A DNA stretch of 64,000 nt, taken from contig BPIQ01000001.1 in NCBI GenBank assembly GCA_026004195.1, forward strand, positions 1,045,122 to 1,109,121. Direction: 5' to 3'. Positions within the stretch are counted from its first letter, which is position 1; each line of letters opens with the position of its first letter. Origin of the DNA: Candidatus Binatia bacterium. Its GTDB lineage: Bacteria > Desulfobacterota > Binatia > HRBIN30 > BPIQ01. Positions 38,361 to 46,935 of this stretch are shown one piece after another. A program made the translations under genes and the position numbers. Below the pieces are notes generated by a model, which worked only from the letters and a program-made list of their open reading frames with translations, was not told where the DNA came from and did not search any database.

Positions 38361-41359
38361 GAACCACGATGGAAGATCGAAAGAAGTCAGCTAGTCAGCA
38401 TCGGAAACGAACCCGCCTGTCGCCGGCCCGACGAGGAGCCCTCGCTCTTTTCGCCTTCGCCCTGGCAGTCCTCTTCCTTCCACCCGCCGCTTCCGCACTC
38501 GAGACAGACATCTTCCTCGCCGGCCAGAACGTGAAACCCAACGTCATGATCCTTTTCGACAACTCGGGAAGCATGAACGACCTCCCCAACTACGACCCGA
38601 ACGTCACGTACCCGGGACCCTTCGACCCCACGACCGTCTACCACCGCTGCCGGCAATACCGGGGGAACTGCACGTGCCGCCGGACGCAGACGTCGTGGGT
38701 ACCCTACAGCGGTTCCTGCGGCTTCGTCGACCAGGACGGAAACGGAATCGACGACCGGACGTTTTTCAAGCAGCTCGGGAACCGCCTCAACTACGCCATG
38801 GGAGGTTCGAACAAGCTCCAGATCGCCAAGGAAGTGATCGAGAGCGTGCTCACGAACCCGGCCAACGCCAACGTGCGCTTCGGCCTCATGCTCTACAACG
38901 GCGATTACGACGTGAACCGGGGAAGCCTTACGAGCACCGCCAACTTCGCCCGGTACCACCACGACACGACCGTCTTCAAAAGTCCCTGCCAGGACAACAA
39001 CCACGCCAACATCATTTCCATCGTTCGCAATCTCTCGGCGAACGGCGGCACGCCCACGGCCAACCGCCACCTTCTCGCCGGACGCTATTTCGACAACACG
39101 TTCCCCGGGCCGTATCGCTCGCCCATCCAGTACGAGTGCCAGCGCAACTACATCATCAACATCACGGACGGCATTCCCGAAGGCGAGGGAAACAACATCT
39201 TCGCGAACCGCCGGGGCGACTACGTCTACATCGAGTCCTGGCTCACATCCAAGCTCGGGCCGGACATCGACCCGGACGACGACGGGTCCGACCCCGACCC
39301 GAACGACATCTACATCAACGGTGGTTCGGACTATTTCGACGACGTGGCCTGGGTGCTCTTCCACCAGGACCTCCGTCCTTCGCTCCCCGGAAAGCAGAAC
39401 GTGGTCACCTTCACGATCGGCTTCGACGTGAACCACCCCCTGCTCGAGAACGCGGCACAAAACGGCGGCGGAGAGTACTTCACGGCCACGACGGCCGACG
39501 AGCTCGCCGACGCGCTCCGGCGGACGCTCAATCTCATCGTCACGGACGCGCAATCCTTCGTGGCACCCGTGGTTCCGGTGAACGCGCTCAAGCGTACGCA
39601 GAGCGGCGACCGCCTCTACATCGCCCTTTTCCAGCCCGTCGAGGGCTCGACCTTCTGGGCCGGCAACATCAAGAAGTACGGCATCGCTTCCAATGGCGAC
39701 CTGGTGACCCCGTCCGGTTCTCCCGCGACGAACCCCGACGGGAGCGTGAAGAACGGGGCCGCTTCCTACTGGGACACCGTCCCCTCGGGAGGAAAAGTCA
39801 CACAGGGCGGCGTGGGCGCCCTTCTTCTCTCCCGGGCAACTCCCCGGAAGATCTATACCTATCTCGGAAATCCGGACCTCACGAGCGCGAGCAACGCCTT
39901 TGCCGTGAGCAACACGAGCATCACGCCCGCGCTGCTCGGCGTCGCCACGCAGTCCGAACGGGATACGATCATCCGGTACATCCACGGGGAGGACGCCTAC
40001 GACGACGACGAGGACGACAACTTCACCGAAAAGCGGTCCTGGATCCTGGGCGACTTCGTGCACTCGACGCCGCTCGTGGTCTCCTACGGAACCAACGACC
40101 GTCTCGTCCTCGCCGGGGCCAACGACGGGCAGCTCCACGCCTTCGACGACAGCTCGGGTGAAGAACTCTGGTCTTTCGTACCGCCGGCCGTCCTTCCGAG
40201 GCTCAAGGAACTCACGCCGGGCGGCGCCGCCGGCCACCCCTTTCTCGTCGACGGCTCTCCCCGGCTTCTGGAGACCGACAGCGGTCAGAAAATCGTCGTT
40301 TTCGGGCTTCGCCGTGGCGGCCCCCACTACTACGCCCTCGACGTGACGAGCAAAACGTCGCCCCGCTTCCTCTGGCACCTGAGCTCCGACACCCCGGGCA
40401 TGGAGGAGCTCGGGCAAGCCTGGTCCGAGCCGGCACTGGGAAAGATGGGCTCCTCGAGCTCCTTCACTTACGTAGCCATTTTCGGGGGCGGCTACGACCC
40501 CGCGTACGACAGTCCCTCCCCGGGCGCTCCGACATCGGGCAGGGCGGTCTACGTCGTCAACGCGCTCAACGGCACGATCCTTCACACGCTCAGGCCTTCC
40601 GGCCTCGACCATCCCGTGCCGAGCAACCTGACGGCGCTCGATCTCACGAACGACGGCACCCTCGATCTCGCTTACGTGGGGGACCTCGGAGGAAACCTCT
40701 GGAGGATCGAGCTTCCGTCGACGATGACGAAGATCTTCTCGGCTCCTTCGGGGCGGAGGATCTTCTTCGCTCCCGACGTCGTGCTGGGACACGGGTTTCT
40801 CAACGTCCTCTTCGGAACGGGCGACCTCACCAATCCCTTGCGCACCGACGTGGAAAACCGGCTCTACCTCTTCCGCGACGACGGCCTCACCGGGGGCTAC
40901 GACGAGGGAGACTTGGTCGACATCACGGACAACCTCGCCCAGGAGGGCAGCGCGTCGCAAAAGCAAGCCGTGCTCGACGAACTCGCGGCGAGCAAAGGCT
41001 GGTACTTCCGGCTCCCGCAAGAAGGGGAGAAAATGCTGTCCTCGCCGCTCGCCTTCGTCGACATCTTCGCCACGACGTTCACGCCCACGGACGACCCCTG
41101 CGCGGGCGGCGGCGACGCACGGCTTTACGTGCTCCGCTTCGCGGACGGCGCCTCGACGGTCGACCGGAACCAGGACGGGACGCTCGACTCGCAGGACCGG
41201 GTACAGGACGTCGGCCACAGCATCCCCACCGAGGTCACGCCCACCATCCGGGAGCAGGGAGCCGCAGGCTACATCGGGGTAGGCGGTGCCATCCCGAAGA
41301 TCGACCTCCCGGCACCGCCGCTCAACGTTTTTCCGCTCTGGTGGCGGGAGGTGTACTGA
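38357..41359 (+). CDS. pilY1: Type IV pilus tip/biogenesis factor PilY1
   Basis: Large secreted protein proposed to sit at the pilus tip as adhesin and mechanosensor. The 1000-residue protein has a signal peptide (ALALFAFALAVLFLPPAASA), an N-terminal von Willebrand A-like domain with the metal site VMILFDNSGSM (about 63-73), Cys-rich insertions, and a C-terminal beta-propeller (about 560-900). Calcium-type loops are visible: DQDGNGIDD, DLTNDGTLDLA and DRNQDGTLDSQD. GTG start overlapping the pilX stop. An Asp-rich stretch (DAYDDDEDDN) lies before the propeller. Confidence 0.93.
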   Translation: MRTTMEDRKKSASQHRKRTRLSPARRGALALFAFALAVLFLPPAASALETDIFLAGQNVKPNVMILFDNSGSMNDLPNYDPNVTYPGPFDPTTVYHRCRQYRGNCTCRRTQTSWVPYSGSCGFVDQDGNGIDDRTFFKQLGNRLNYAMGGSNKLQIAKEVIESVLTNPANANVRFGLMLYNGDYDVNRGSLTSTANFARYHHDTTVFKSPCQDNNHANIISIVRNLSANGGTPTANRHLLAGRYFDNTFPGPYRSPIQYECQRNYIINITDGIPEGEGNNIFANRRGDYVYIESWLTSKLGPDIDPDDDGSDPDPNDIYINGGSDYFDDVAWVLFHQDLRPSLPGKQNVVTFTIGFDVNHPLLENAAQNGGGEYFTATTADELADALRRTLNLIVTDAQSFVAPVVPVNALKRTQSGDRLYIALFQPVEGSTFWAGNIKKYGIASNGDLVTPSGSPATNPDGSVKNGAASYWDTVPSGGKVTQGGVGALLLSRATPRKIYTYLGNPDLTSASNAFAVSNTSITPALLGVATQSERDTIIRYIHGEDAYDDDEDDNFTEKRSWILGDFVHSTPLVVSYGTNDRLVLAGANDGQLHAFDDSSGEELWSFVPPAVLPRLKELTPGGAAGHPFLVDGSPRLLETDSGQKIVVFGLRRGGPHYYALDVTSKTSPRFLWHLSSDTPGMEELGQAWSEPALGKMGSSSSFTYVAIFGGGYDPAYDSPSPGAPTSGRAVYVVNALNGTILHTLRPSGLDHPVPSNLTALDLTNDGTLDLAYVGDLGGNLWRIELPSTMTKIFSAPSGRRIFFAPDVVLGHGFLNVLFGTGDLTNPLRTDVENRLYLFRDDGLTGGYDEGDLVDITDNLAQEGSASQKQAVLDELAASKGWYFRLPQEGEKMLSSPLAFVDIFATTFTPTDDPCAGGGDARLYVLRFADGASTVDRNQDGTLDSQDRVQDVGHSIPTEVTPTIREQGAAGYIGVGGAIPKIDLPAPPLNVFPLWWREVY

Positions 41360-41649
41360 TGCGTAACGCTCGTGCCCTGCTCGTGGCCCTCTTGCTGGTC
41401 TTCGGCTGGCCGCCGGTATCGGCTGCCGACGGAACCGTCAAGGGGAAGATCGAGGCGTCCGATCGCCGAAGCTGGATCCTCGTGGCGGGGAGGAAGCTTC
41501 TCGTCCGACCCCACACGGTGATCCTCACCCCTTCGAAACGGAAGGTCGCTCCCGCAGAACTCGTGCGTGGCGTCGAGGTCGAGGTCGAGTTCGTCTCGGG
41601 GTCGGCCGGCGAGGAAGCCACGGCCATCACGGCCTACGTCCTCCGCTGA
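41359..41649 (+). CDS. Small exported protein after pilY1 (PilY2-like position)
   Basis: The 96-residue protein starts at an ATG overlapping the pilY1 stop by one base. It has a signal peptide (ALLVALLLVFGWPPVSA) and a single small beta domain: GTVKGKIEASDRRSWILVAG then VEVEVEFVSG. This resembles DUF5666-type or OB-like domains. In Pseudomonas a small gene pilY2 follows pilY1; homology is not demonstrated here. Last gene of the operon. Confidence 0.7.
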   Translation: MRNARALLVALLLVFGWPPVSAADGTVKGKIEASDRRSWILVAGRKLLVRPHTVILTPSKRKVAPAELVRGVEVEVEFVSGSAGEEATAITAYVLR

Positions 41650-41657
41650 GGGGGGGA

Positions 41658-41689
41658 GCCCGGCCGGCGAAGGGGGGAACCGGCCGGGC
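41658..41689. terminator. GC hairpin between convergent pilin operon and XRE gene
   Basis: A perfect 10-bp inverted repeat GCCCGGCCGG / CCGGCCGGGC (41658-41667 and 41680-41689) with a 12-base loop, 8 bp after the last pilin-operon stop. No T-run follows, so it may be a weak or factor-assisted terminator. Confidence 0.4.
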
Positions 41690-41729
41690 AGGCGTCGCGT
41701 CGCCGTCCCTGGCAGCGCGGGGAGGGCTC

Positions 41730-41966
41730 TCAGGCCGCTTTGCTCACCTCCTCGGTTGCGGCCTCCGAGCCCTCGAGAAACCATTCCATGGGCCGCCCCG
41801 TGTGGCGGGCGATCCGGTAGAGCACCTCCGTCGAAGGAATGCGGCCGTTCAGGTAGTTGTAGACGGCCGAAAGGCTCACTCCGATGTCGTAGGCGAAAGC
41901 CTTGGGCTCGTCCGCCACGACTTCCCGGAGCTTCTTGGCGACCACTCTGGGATCGATTCGTTCCAT
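41730..41966 (-). CDS. Small XRE-type helix-turn-helix regulator
   Basis: The 78-residue protein is almost only a helix-turn-helix: AKKLREVVADEPKAFAYDIG, VSLSAVYNYLNGR (recognition helix region, about 30-42), STEVLYRIARHTGRPMEWFL. No ligand or dimerisation domain is visible beyond the core. It stands alone between the pilin operon and ddl with long non-coding DNA upstream, so it may regulate itself or a neighbour. Confidence 0.8.
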   Translation of the reverse strand: MERIDPRVVAKKLREVVADEPKAFAYDIGVSLSAVYNYLNGRIPSTEVLYRIARHTGRPMEWFLEGSEAATEEVSKAA

Positions 41967-42364
41967 CCTACCCTCCTTCTTCGCGACTTCGTGCGAAACA
42001 CCGTCTCGTCTCGTCGAAAACCCTTTTCTCGCCTTTCGGTGATCGTGCCTTCGCTATCGGTTCCCCTCCGGCCCTTCGCTCGCGAAATCCGCCAAAAAAA
42101 AAGCCACCGGAAGAACGCCTCCCGGTGGCCTTTTCGAGGTTTTTTCTCTCTCTTCCCCTAGATCCTCCACCTCGTCCGGCCACCGGCTCGGTTTCGGCCG
42201 CGACACACGTCCATCGTGCGGATCGTCTGCATTCCGCCGAAGTTCCACGAAAGGGCTCGCGGTTTCCGGTGCCGGAACATGGTGCGGCAATTAAGCCACG
42301 CCGAAGGCCGGGACGCAAGCCCTTCCGTTCCTACGTTCGTGGAAGCTGTGCTAGCCTCCGCCTT
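41967..42364. other. 398-bp non-coding region between the XRE gene and ddl
   Basis: No credible gene on either strand. It contains a strong hairpin with A9/T-rich flanks (42099-42134). Just before ddl (42284-42321) a segment contains GGCAATTAAGCC and GGGACGCAAGCC, which faintly recalls the core of c-di-GMP-I (GEMM) riboswitches, without the GNRA tetraloop or its receptor. Confidence 0.4.
42094..42134. terminator. Bidirectional terminator-like hairpin
   Basis: GCCACCGG (42103-42110) pairs with CCGGTGGC (42122-42129) around an 11-base loop. Nine A precede it and CTTTT follows. On the minus strand the stem is followed by nine T, an excellent intrinsic terminator, yet no minus-strand gene lies upstream of it. 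On the plus strand the T-tract is short (TTTT), with a second T6 about 8 bases later. Confidence 0.6.
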
Positions 42365-43480
42365 ATGAGCCGCCTCCGCCTTGCCCTCCTGTACGGGGGC
42401 CGGTCGGCCGAGCACGAGGTGTCGTTGCTCTCCGCGCGGTCCGTCGTCGAGGCGCTAGACCCGGCCAAATACGAGCTCCTGCTCGTCGGGATCGACCGGA
42501 GCGGCCACTGGCACTTCCAGTCCCGCGCCGACTTCGACAGGGTCGCCTCGGGGTCCCTGCCGTCGGTTCCCGAGGGGCCGGACGACTGTTTTCTCGCACC
42601 CAGTCCGGGCGGCCGTCTCGTTTCCGCGCAAGGCGAGGAGATCGCAAGACTCGACGTGGTGTTTCCGCTCGTCCACGGGACGTACGGCGAGGACGGCACC
42701 CTACAGGGACTTTTCGAGCTCGCCGACGTCGCCTACGTGGGCGCGGGAGTCCTCGGCTCCGCGCTCGGTATGGACAAGGACGCGCAGAAGCGCCTTTTCC
42801 GGGAAGGCGGCCTTCCCGTCGTCGAGTTCTATACGCTGCGCCGCGCCGAAACGACCGCCGAAAAACTCGTGGAGGTGGGCAGGAAGCTTTCCTTCCCGCT
42901 CTTCGTCAAGCCGGCGAACTCGGGCTCGTCGGTGGGGGTCGCGAAGGCCGACGACGAAAAGAAGCTCGCGGAAGCAGTGGAGGCGGCCTTTTCTTACGAC
43001 GACAAGATCCTCGTGGAGAGGGCCCTACGGGCACGCGAGATCGAATGCTCCGTCCTGGGAAACGAGTTCGTCGAGACGTCCGTGCCCGGGGAAGTCGTAC
43101 CCTCGCACGAGTTCTATTCCTACGAGGCCAAGTATCTCGATCCCCGGGGCGCCACGTTCCGGGTGCCCGCGCCTCTGTCTCCGGAGGAGACACGGGAAGT
43201 CCGCGCTCTCGCGGCCGCTGCCTTCCGGGCGATCGAGTGCGAAGGAATGGCCCGGGTGGATTTTTTCCTCGAGGAGGAGACGGGGAAGTTCTTCGTGAAC
43301 GAGGTGAACACCATCCCGGGCTTCACGCCGATCAGCCAGTACCCGAGGCTCTGGGAAGCGAGCGGCGTCTCTTACGGGGAGCTTCTCGACCGCCTGGTCG
43401 AGCTTGCCCTCGACCGCCATCGGCGGCGACGGAAGCGCGTCTTCCGTCCGCCCGTCCCAGGGAAGGACACGAAGACGTGA
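42365..43480 (+). CDS. ddl: D-alanine--D-alanine ligase
   Basis: ATP-grasp ligase making the D-Ala-D-Ala dipeptide for peptidoglycan. The 371-residue protein begins RLALLYGGRSAEHEVSLLSA (4-23), has VFPLVHGTYGEDGTLQGLFE (about 100-119), the ATP-grasp lid and the PANSGSSVGVAKADD loop, and the metal-binding NEVNTIPGFTPISQYP near the C-terminus. Length and the extra internal segment fit the VanA/DdlA-like long form. ATG 42365. It ends 40 bp before a repeat cluster. Confidence 0.95.
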   Translation: MSRLRLALLYGGRSAEHEVSLLSARSVVEALDPAKYELLLVGIDRSGHWHFQSRADFDRVASGSLPSVPEGPDDCFLAPSPGGRLVSAQGEEIARLDVVFPLVHGTYGEDGTLQGLFELADVAYVGAGVLGSALGMDKDAQKRLFREGGLPVVEFYTLRRAETTAEKLVEVGRKLSFPLFVKPANSGSSVGVAKADDEKKLAEAVEAAFSYDDKILVERALRAREIECSVLGNEFVETSVPGEVVPSHEFYSYEAKYLDPRGATFRVPAPLSPEETREVRALAAAAFRAIECEGMARVDFFLEEETGKFFVNEVNTIPGFTPISQYPRLWEASGVSYGELLDRLVELALDRHRRRRKRVFRPPVPGKDTKT

Positions 43481-43520
43481 AAACTTTTCCTCCTTGGCAC
43501 CGCGGTCCGTGATTCCCCCC

Positions 43521-43999
43521 GGACGCGACGGAGCGCGTCCCTCCGGCAACGTGCCCTTAAATGGCACCGGCGGTCGTTCCCGGCGTCCGACCGGGACGTC
43601 CACCCGCCACCCGCCGGACGCGACGGAGCGCGTCCCCGACGGATGTGCCGGTGCGCATCGACCTCCACGCGACGTTTCGGACATGCGGTCGGAGGGCCAC
43701 GCTCTGTCGTGGCCGTGCTCGGTCTCGCCCCGAACCCCCGGACGCGACGGGGCGCGTCCCTCCGGCAACGTGCCCGCAAACGGCACCGGCGGTCGTTCCC
43801 GGCGTCCGACCGGGACGTCCACCCGCCACCCCCCGGACGCGACGGAGCGCGTCCCCTCCGGCCCCGACGTTTCGCCCAACAAATCGGAGGGCCACGCTCT
43901 GTCGTGGCCGTGTTGGTCGGAGGGACCCGCTCTGTCGGGTCCCTGTTCGCGAGTGCCGCGTTCCCCCACCCCCCCGGACGCGACGGGGCGCGTCCCTCC
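43521..43999. repeat. REP/REPIN-like hairpin repeats, cluster 2 (eight copies) with 95-bp direct repeats
   Basis: Same family as 34753-35095. Minus orientation: 43521-43544, 43616-43635 (truncated), 43740-43763, 43835-43859 and 43976-43999. Plus orientation: 43691-43714, 43886-43909 and 43919-43942. The copy at 43919 has arms ACCCG/CGGGT where others have CCACG/CGTGG or ACGCG/CGCGT, so the stem changes while pairing is kept. A direct repeat of about 95 bp occurs at 43545-43635 and 43764-43859. No gene lies between ddl and the next coding region at 44005. Confidence 0.8.
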
Positions 44000-44004
44000 G
44001 GGCC

Positions 44005-46935
44005 TCAGGATTCGGCTTGCGTGGGGGTCGGCGTCGGCGTGGGAGTGGTCGTCGGTTGCGGCGTCGGTGTCGGCGCACGGATCACACCGCCGAGAGCACC
44101 GGCCACGTCGCCGTTGCCCCCGCCGGGCAGCTCCCTCGACTGTACGACCACGGTCACGGCGCTCGCCTGGTCGCTGTCGACCTGATCCCGCGCGGTGAAG
44201 CAGAAGCGGAAATCACAAGCCTGGGGGACGAAGCGACACGGATCGTTCGTGTCGACGACGCTGTACGCCGAGGGACCGAGAATCTGGAGGTTTTCCGAGA
44301 GCACGACGGACACGACCGAGCCGCCTACGATGGGGTTGTCGAGGTCGTCCGACACGTGGACGTCGATACAGGTCGGAAATCCGCCCACGACCTCGAAGTC
44401 GAACCGAGGATCCTGGCTCGGGGGATCCACCGTGACCGAAAACTGCGTCGGCCCGCTGAAAATGACGCCGATCGAGCTCCGGATGGTCGTACTCGGGCTC
44501 CAGACCCCGTTCCCGTCCTGGTCGTGCAAGACCGGGTCGAAAACGTCCGTCCCCTCGTCGAAAACCCCGTCGCCGTCGACGTCCACGAAGTCTTCCTCCC
44601 CGAGAACGCTCGCGGTGACCGTGGCGATCCCCGAGGGTGGAATCGGACTCTGGGAGGTGAGGAGCGCGGCCGTTCGGCCCAGAAGGTCCGTGGTGTTCTG
44701 GCTCGTCACGCCGCCGCCGTCGGTCGCGAACCGAACGAGCGTGTTGGCGCTCACCGGGTTACCGAACCGGTCGGCCACGAAGGCGGTGATCGTGGAGGTG
44801 AGACCGAAGCTGACCCGTCCCGAGATGTTGAGAAGGTCGGCCGCGAGGCTGAACGACCGCGCGCTGGGCACGCCGGTCGCCGGTCCGGTGAGGCTCCCGG
44901 GCGGGAGCGCGAACTCTTCGTCGTCTACGTCGTTGTCCTCGTTCGTCACGCCGCCCGACTCCGCACGGATTCGCACGATCGTGCCTGCCTGCGCCGCGGG
45001 GTAGATCACGCAGGTGATGGCCGTGCCGGGCTGCGGCGTCACGGGCAGGCCCGTCTGCTGCGGGAACTGGCTCACGTCGCACGGCGGGTCGTTGTTCGTC
45101 ACGCTGCTTCCCACGATGCTCACGTCCGTGCGGTTCGTGATCGAGAAGAAGACGGCCGTACCGTCCTCGACGGTGTTCCCGTAGCGGTCTTTCACGAGGG
45201 CCGCGACCGTCGTGAGCAAGGTCCCGTCGTTGTTGTTCACGAAGGCCGGGTTGACCGCGACGGAAACGAGTTCCGGTGGTCCGGCCGCCACCGTCACGAC
45301 GGGCTGCCGCTCGACGATCGTCACCGTGGTGCCGTCGAAGTTTTTCGAATCCACGCAAGCCTCGACGGTCACCGTGCCGCTCACGGTGCCCGAACGCAGA
45401 GCCGCGAGCACGAAACCCGCACGGTCGGACACCCCGAGCGCGAGCCTACCCTCGTCGAGCGCCCGCTGACGCCCGGCATCCTGGAGACAAGCTTCCGGCA
45501 GCACCGGGTTCCCACCCGTAAGGGGCAACATGTGCGCGCCGTTCGGGTCGTCCCCGAGGACCCGGAGTGCGACCGTCCGGTTCGCGAGCGGATTGTTGTT
45601 GTTGTCGAAAAGCCTGACCACCACGGTCGAGAGCTCCGTTCCGCCGGTCTCCCTCACCTGGATCTGCGTCGGGCTCGCGCCGAGCGACATCGACGCCGGC
45701 TCGCCCTCGGCGGCGTTGGGGTTCCCGGTACCCGTTCCACCCCGGCCGGGCACGACGAAAAGCGTCGTGCTCCCCGTCACGCCTCCGGCGACGGCTTCGA
45801 GGGTGTATTCTTTCACCACCGCGTTGGGCGGGACGATGAGCGTGCTCTGCGCGACCCCCACCTCGGAAGGAGGACACGGGTTCTCCTCGCCACCGCACGT
45901 CACCGCGACCGCCGGGTTCACCTCGCCCACCTGCGTCCGGAACAGCACGTTCACGTCGGGAATTCCGACGTTGTCCGCGTCGAGAACCCGCGCACGCAAC
46001 GAGGCCGTGCCTCCCGAGTCCGTCCCGATCACGGGCTGGTCGGTCTCGAGCACGACGATGGCCACGGGCTTCTGGCTCGCGCCCGAGACGACCTGGATCG
46101 TGATCGAGCCCTGGATGACCCCCCCGCTCGCCGTGATCACGAGCGAGCCCACCGCCGCACCCGGGGAGATCGTCAGCACGCTTCGAGCCTGTCCGTTTTC
46201 GTCCGTCACCGGAGTCCGAGGATCGAAGGACGTGCCCACCCGCGGGTCGGCGTCGAAGAGGAGCCGGACTCCCGGGACCGGAACGTTGTTCTCGTCGAAG
46301 GCGAAGGCCGTGACGTCCACCGTGCCCCCGGTGGCGCTGCTGATGCTGAAGGGACTCGCCTGCACGATGATGGAAGCTACCCGCGCCACCGGCGCAGCCG
46401 TGGGCGTCTGGGTAGGAGCCGGCCCTCCGGGCCCGCCGCCGGTGGGTGTGGGGGTAGCCCCGGCTCCGAAGACCAGGACGTTCAGGCTCGCTACCGGAAG
46501 GCCGAGCTCGGCACTCTGGGGAATCGCCTGGACCTGGAAGGCTCCGCCCGCGACGGCTCCGATCGTCCCGCGCAGCACCCCCTCGGCATCCGTCTCGCCC
46601 ACTCCTCCCTGCGGAGAAAGCACGACGAGCCCGCCGCCGGCCACGATGCGAACGCTCTCTCCCACCACGGGTCCACCGTCGGCGTTCCGAAGGAGGACTC
46701 GGAAGCCCACTTCGTCACCCGCGGAAAATTCGAGTTTCTCCACCACGAGCGTCGTCGTCCCGTTCGGGTTGCTCCGCGTCACCGAGTTCCGGCCCGCGGT
46801 CGGCGTCGGCGTGGGCTCGGCGACCCCCGCACCACCCCCGTTTCCGCCCCCGTTGCAGGCGGCGCAGAACGCCGCGAACAAGCAGGCAGCGAGAAGCTCC
46901 CGCGGCCCGAAACCCTTCCGCCCGTACGCCGTCAT
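44005..46935 (-). CDS. Large lipoprotein with multiple Ig-like (Big-type) domains
   Basis: The 976-residue predicted surface protein has a signal peptide with lipobox-like FCAAC (Cys27), followed by GGGNGGG and short Thr-Pro linkers (41-46, about 160-180). At least six bacterial Ig-like modules of the type ...VLDADNVGIPDVNVLFRT... then ...ADRFGNPVSANTLVRF follow, and an Asp-rich calcium-type loop (VDVDGDGVFDEG) lies near 780. The C-terminus is a Thr-Pro-rich tail. Such modules occur in adhesins and S-layer-like proteins. Its start overlaps the preceding small lipoprotein gene by 4 bp, and both follow aroB, at the end of the pilMNOPQ-aroKB unit. Confidence 0.82.
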   Translation of the reverse strand: MTAYGRKGFGPRELLAACLFAAFCAACNGGGNGGGAGVAEPTPTPTAGRNSVTRSNPNGTTTLVVEKLEFSAGDEVGFRVLLRNADGGPVVGESVRIVAGGGLVVLSPQGGVGETDAEGVLRGTIGAVAGGAFQVQAIPQSAELGLPVASLNVLVFGAGATPTPTGGGPGGPAPTQTPTAAPVARVASIIVQASPFSISSATGGTVDVTAFAFDENNVPVPGVRLLFDADPRVGTSFDPRTPVTDENGQARSVLTISPGAAVGSLVITASGGVIQGSITIQVVSGASQKPVAIVVLETDQPVIGTDSGGTASLRARVLDADNVGIPDVNVLFRTQVGEVNPAVAVTCGGEENPCPPSEVGVAQSTLIVPPNAVVKEYTLEAVAGGVTGSTTLFVVPGRGGTGTGNPNAAEGEPASMSLGASPTQIQVRETGGTELSTVVVRLFDNNNNPLANRTVALRVLGDDPNGAHMLPLTGGNPVLPEACLQDAGRQRALDEGRLALGVSDRAGFVLAALRSGTVSGTVTVEACVDSKNFDGTTVTIVERQPVVTVAAGPPELVSVAVNPAFVNNNDGTLLTTVAALVKDRYGNTVEDGTAVFFSITNRTDVSIVGSSVTNNDPPCDVSQFPQQTGLPVTPQPGTAITCVIYPAAQAGTIVRIRAESGGVTNEDNDVDDEEFALPPGSLTGPATGVPSARSFSLAADLLNISGRVSFGLTSTITAFVADRFGNPVSANTLVRFATDGGGVTSQNTTDLLGRTAALLTSQSPIPPSGIATVTASVLGEEDFVDVDGDGVFDEGTDVFDPVLHDQDGNGVWSPSTTIRSSIGVIFSGPTQFSVTVDPPSQDPRFDFEVVGGFPTCIDVHVSDDLDNPIVGGSVVSVVLSENLQILGPSAYSVVDTNDPCRFVPQACDFRFCFTARDQVDSDQASAVTVVVQSRELPGGGNGDVAGALGGVIRAPTPTPQPTTTPTPTPTPTQAES

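Noticed and set aside
38387-41218. Long open frame antisense to pilY1 (over 900 codons)
   Set aside because: High GC removes stop codons in the antisense frame. The sense strand encodes a clear PilY1 with signal peptide and domain motifs; the antisense translation is charged, repetitive and has no motif.
42284-42330. Cyclic di-GMP-I riboswitch upstream of ddl
   Set aside because: GGGACGCAAGCC resembles the core, but the GNRA tetraloop and the matching receptor helix are not present and ddl is not a typical target. Kept only as an unexplained structured segment.
43521-43999. CRISPR array
   Set aside because: Repeats are irregularly spaced, occur in both orientations, are internally palindromic with changing stems, and have repeated rather than unique spacers; no cas genes are present. 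They fit REP/REPIN elements.
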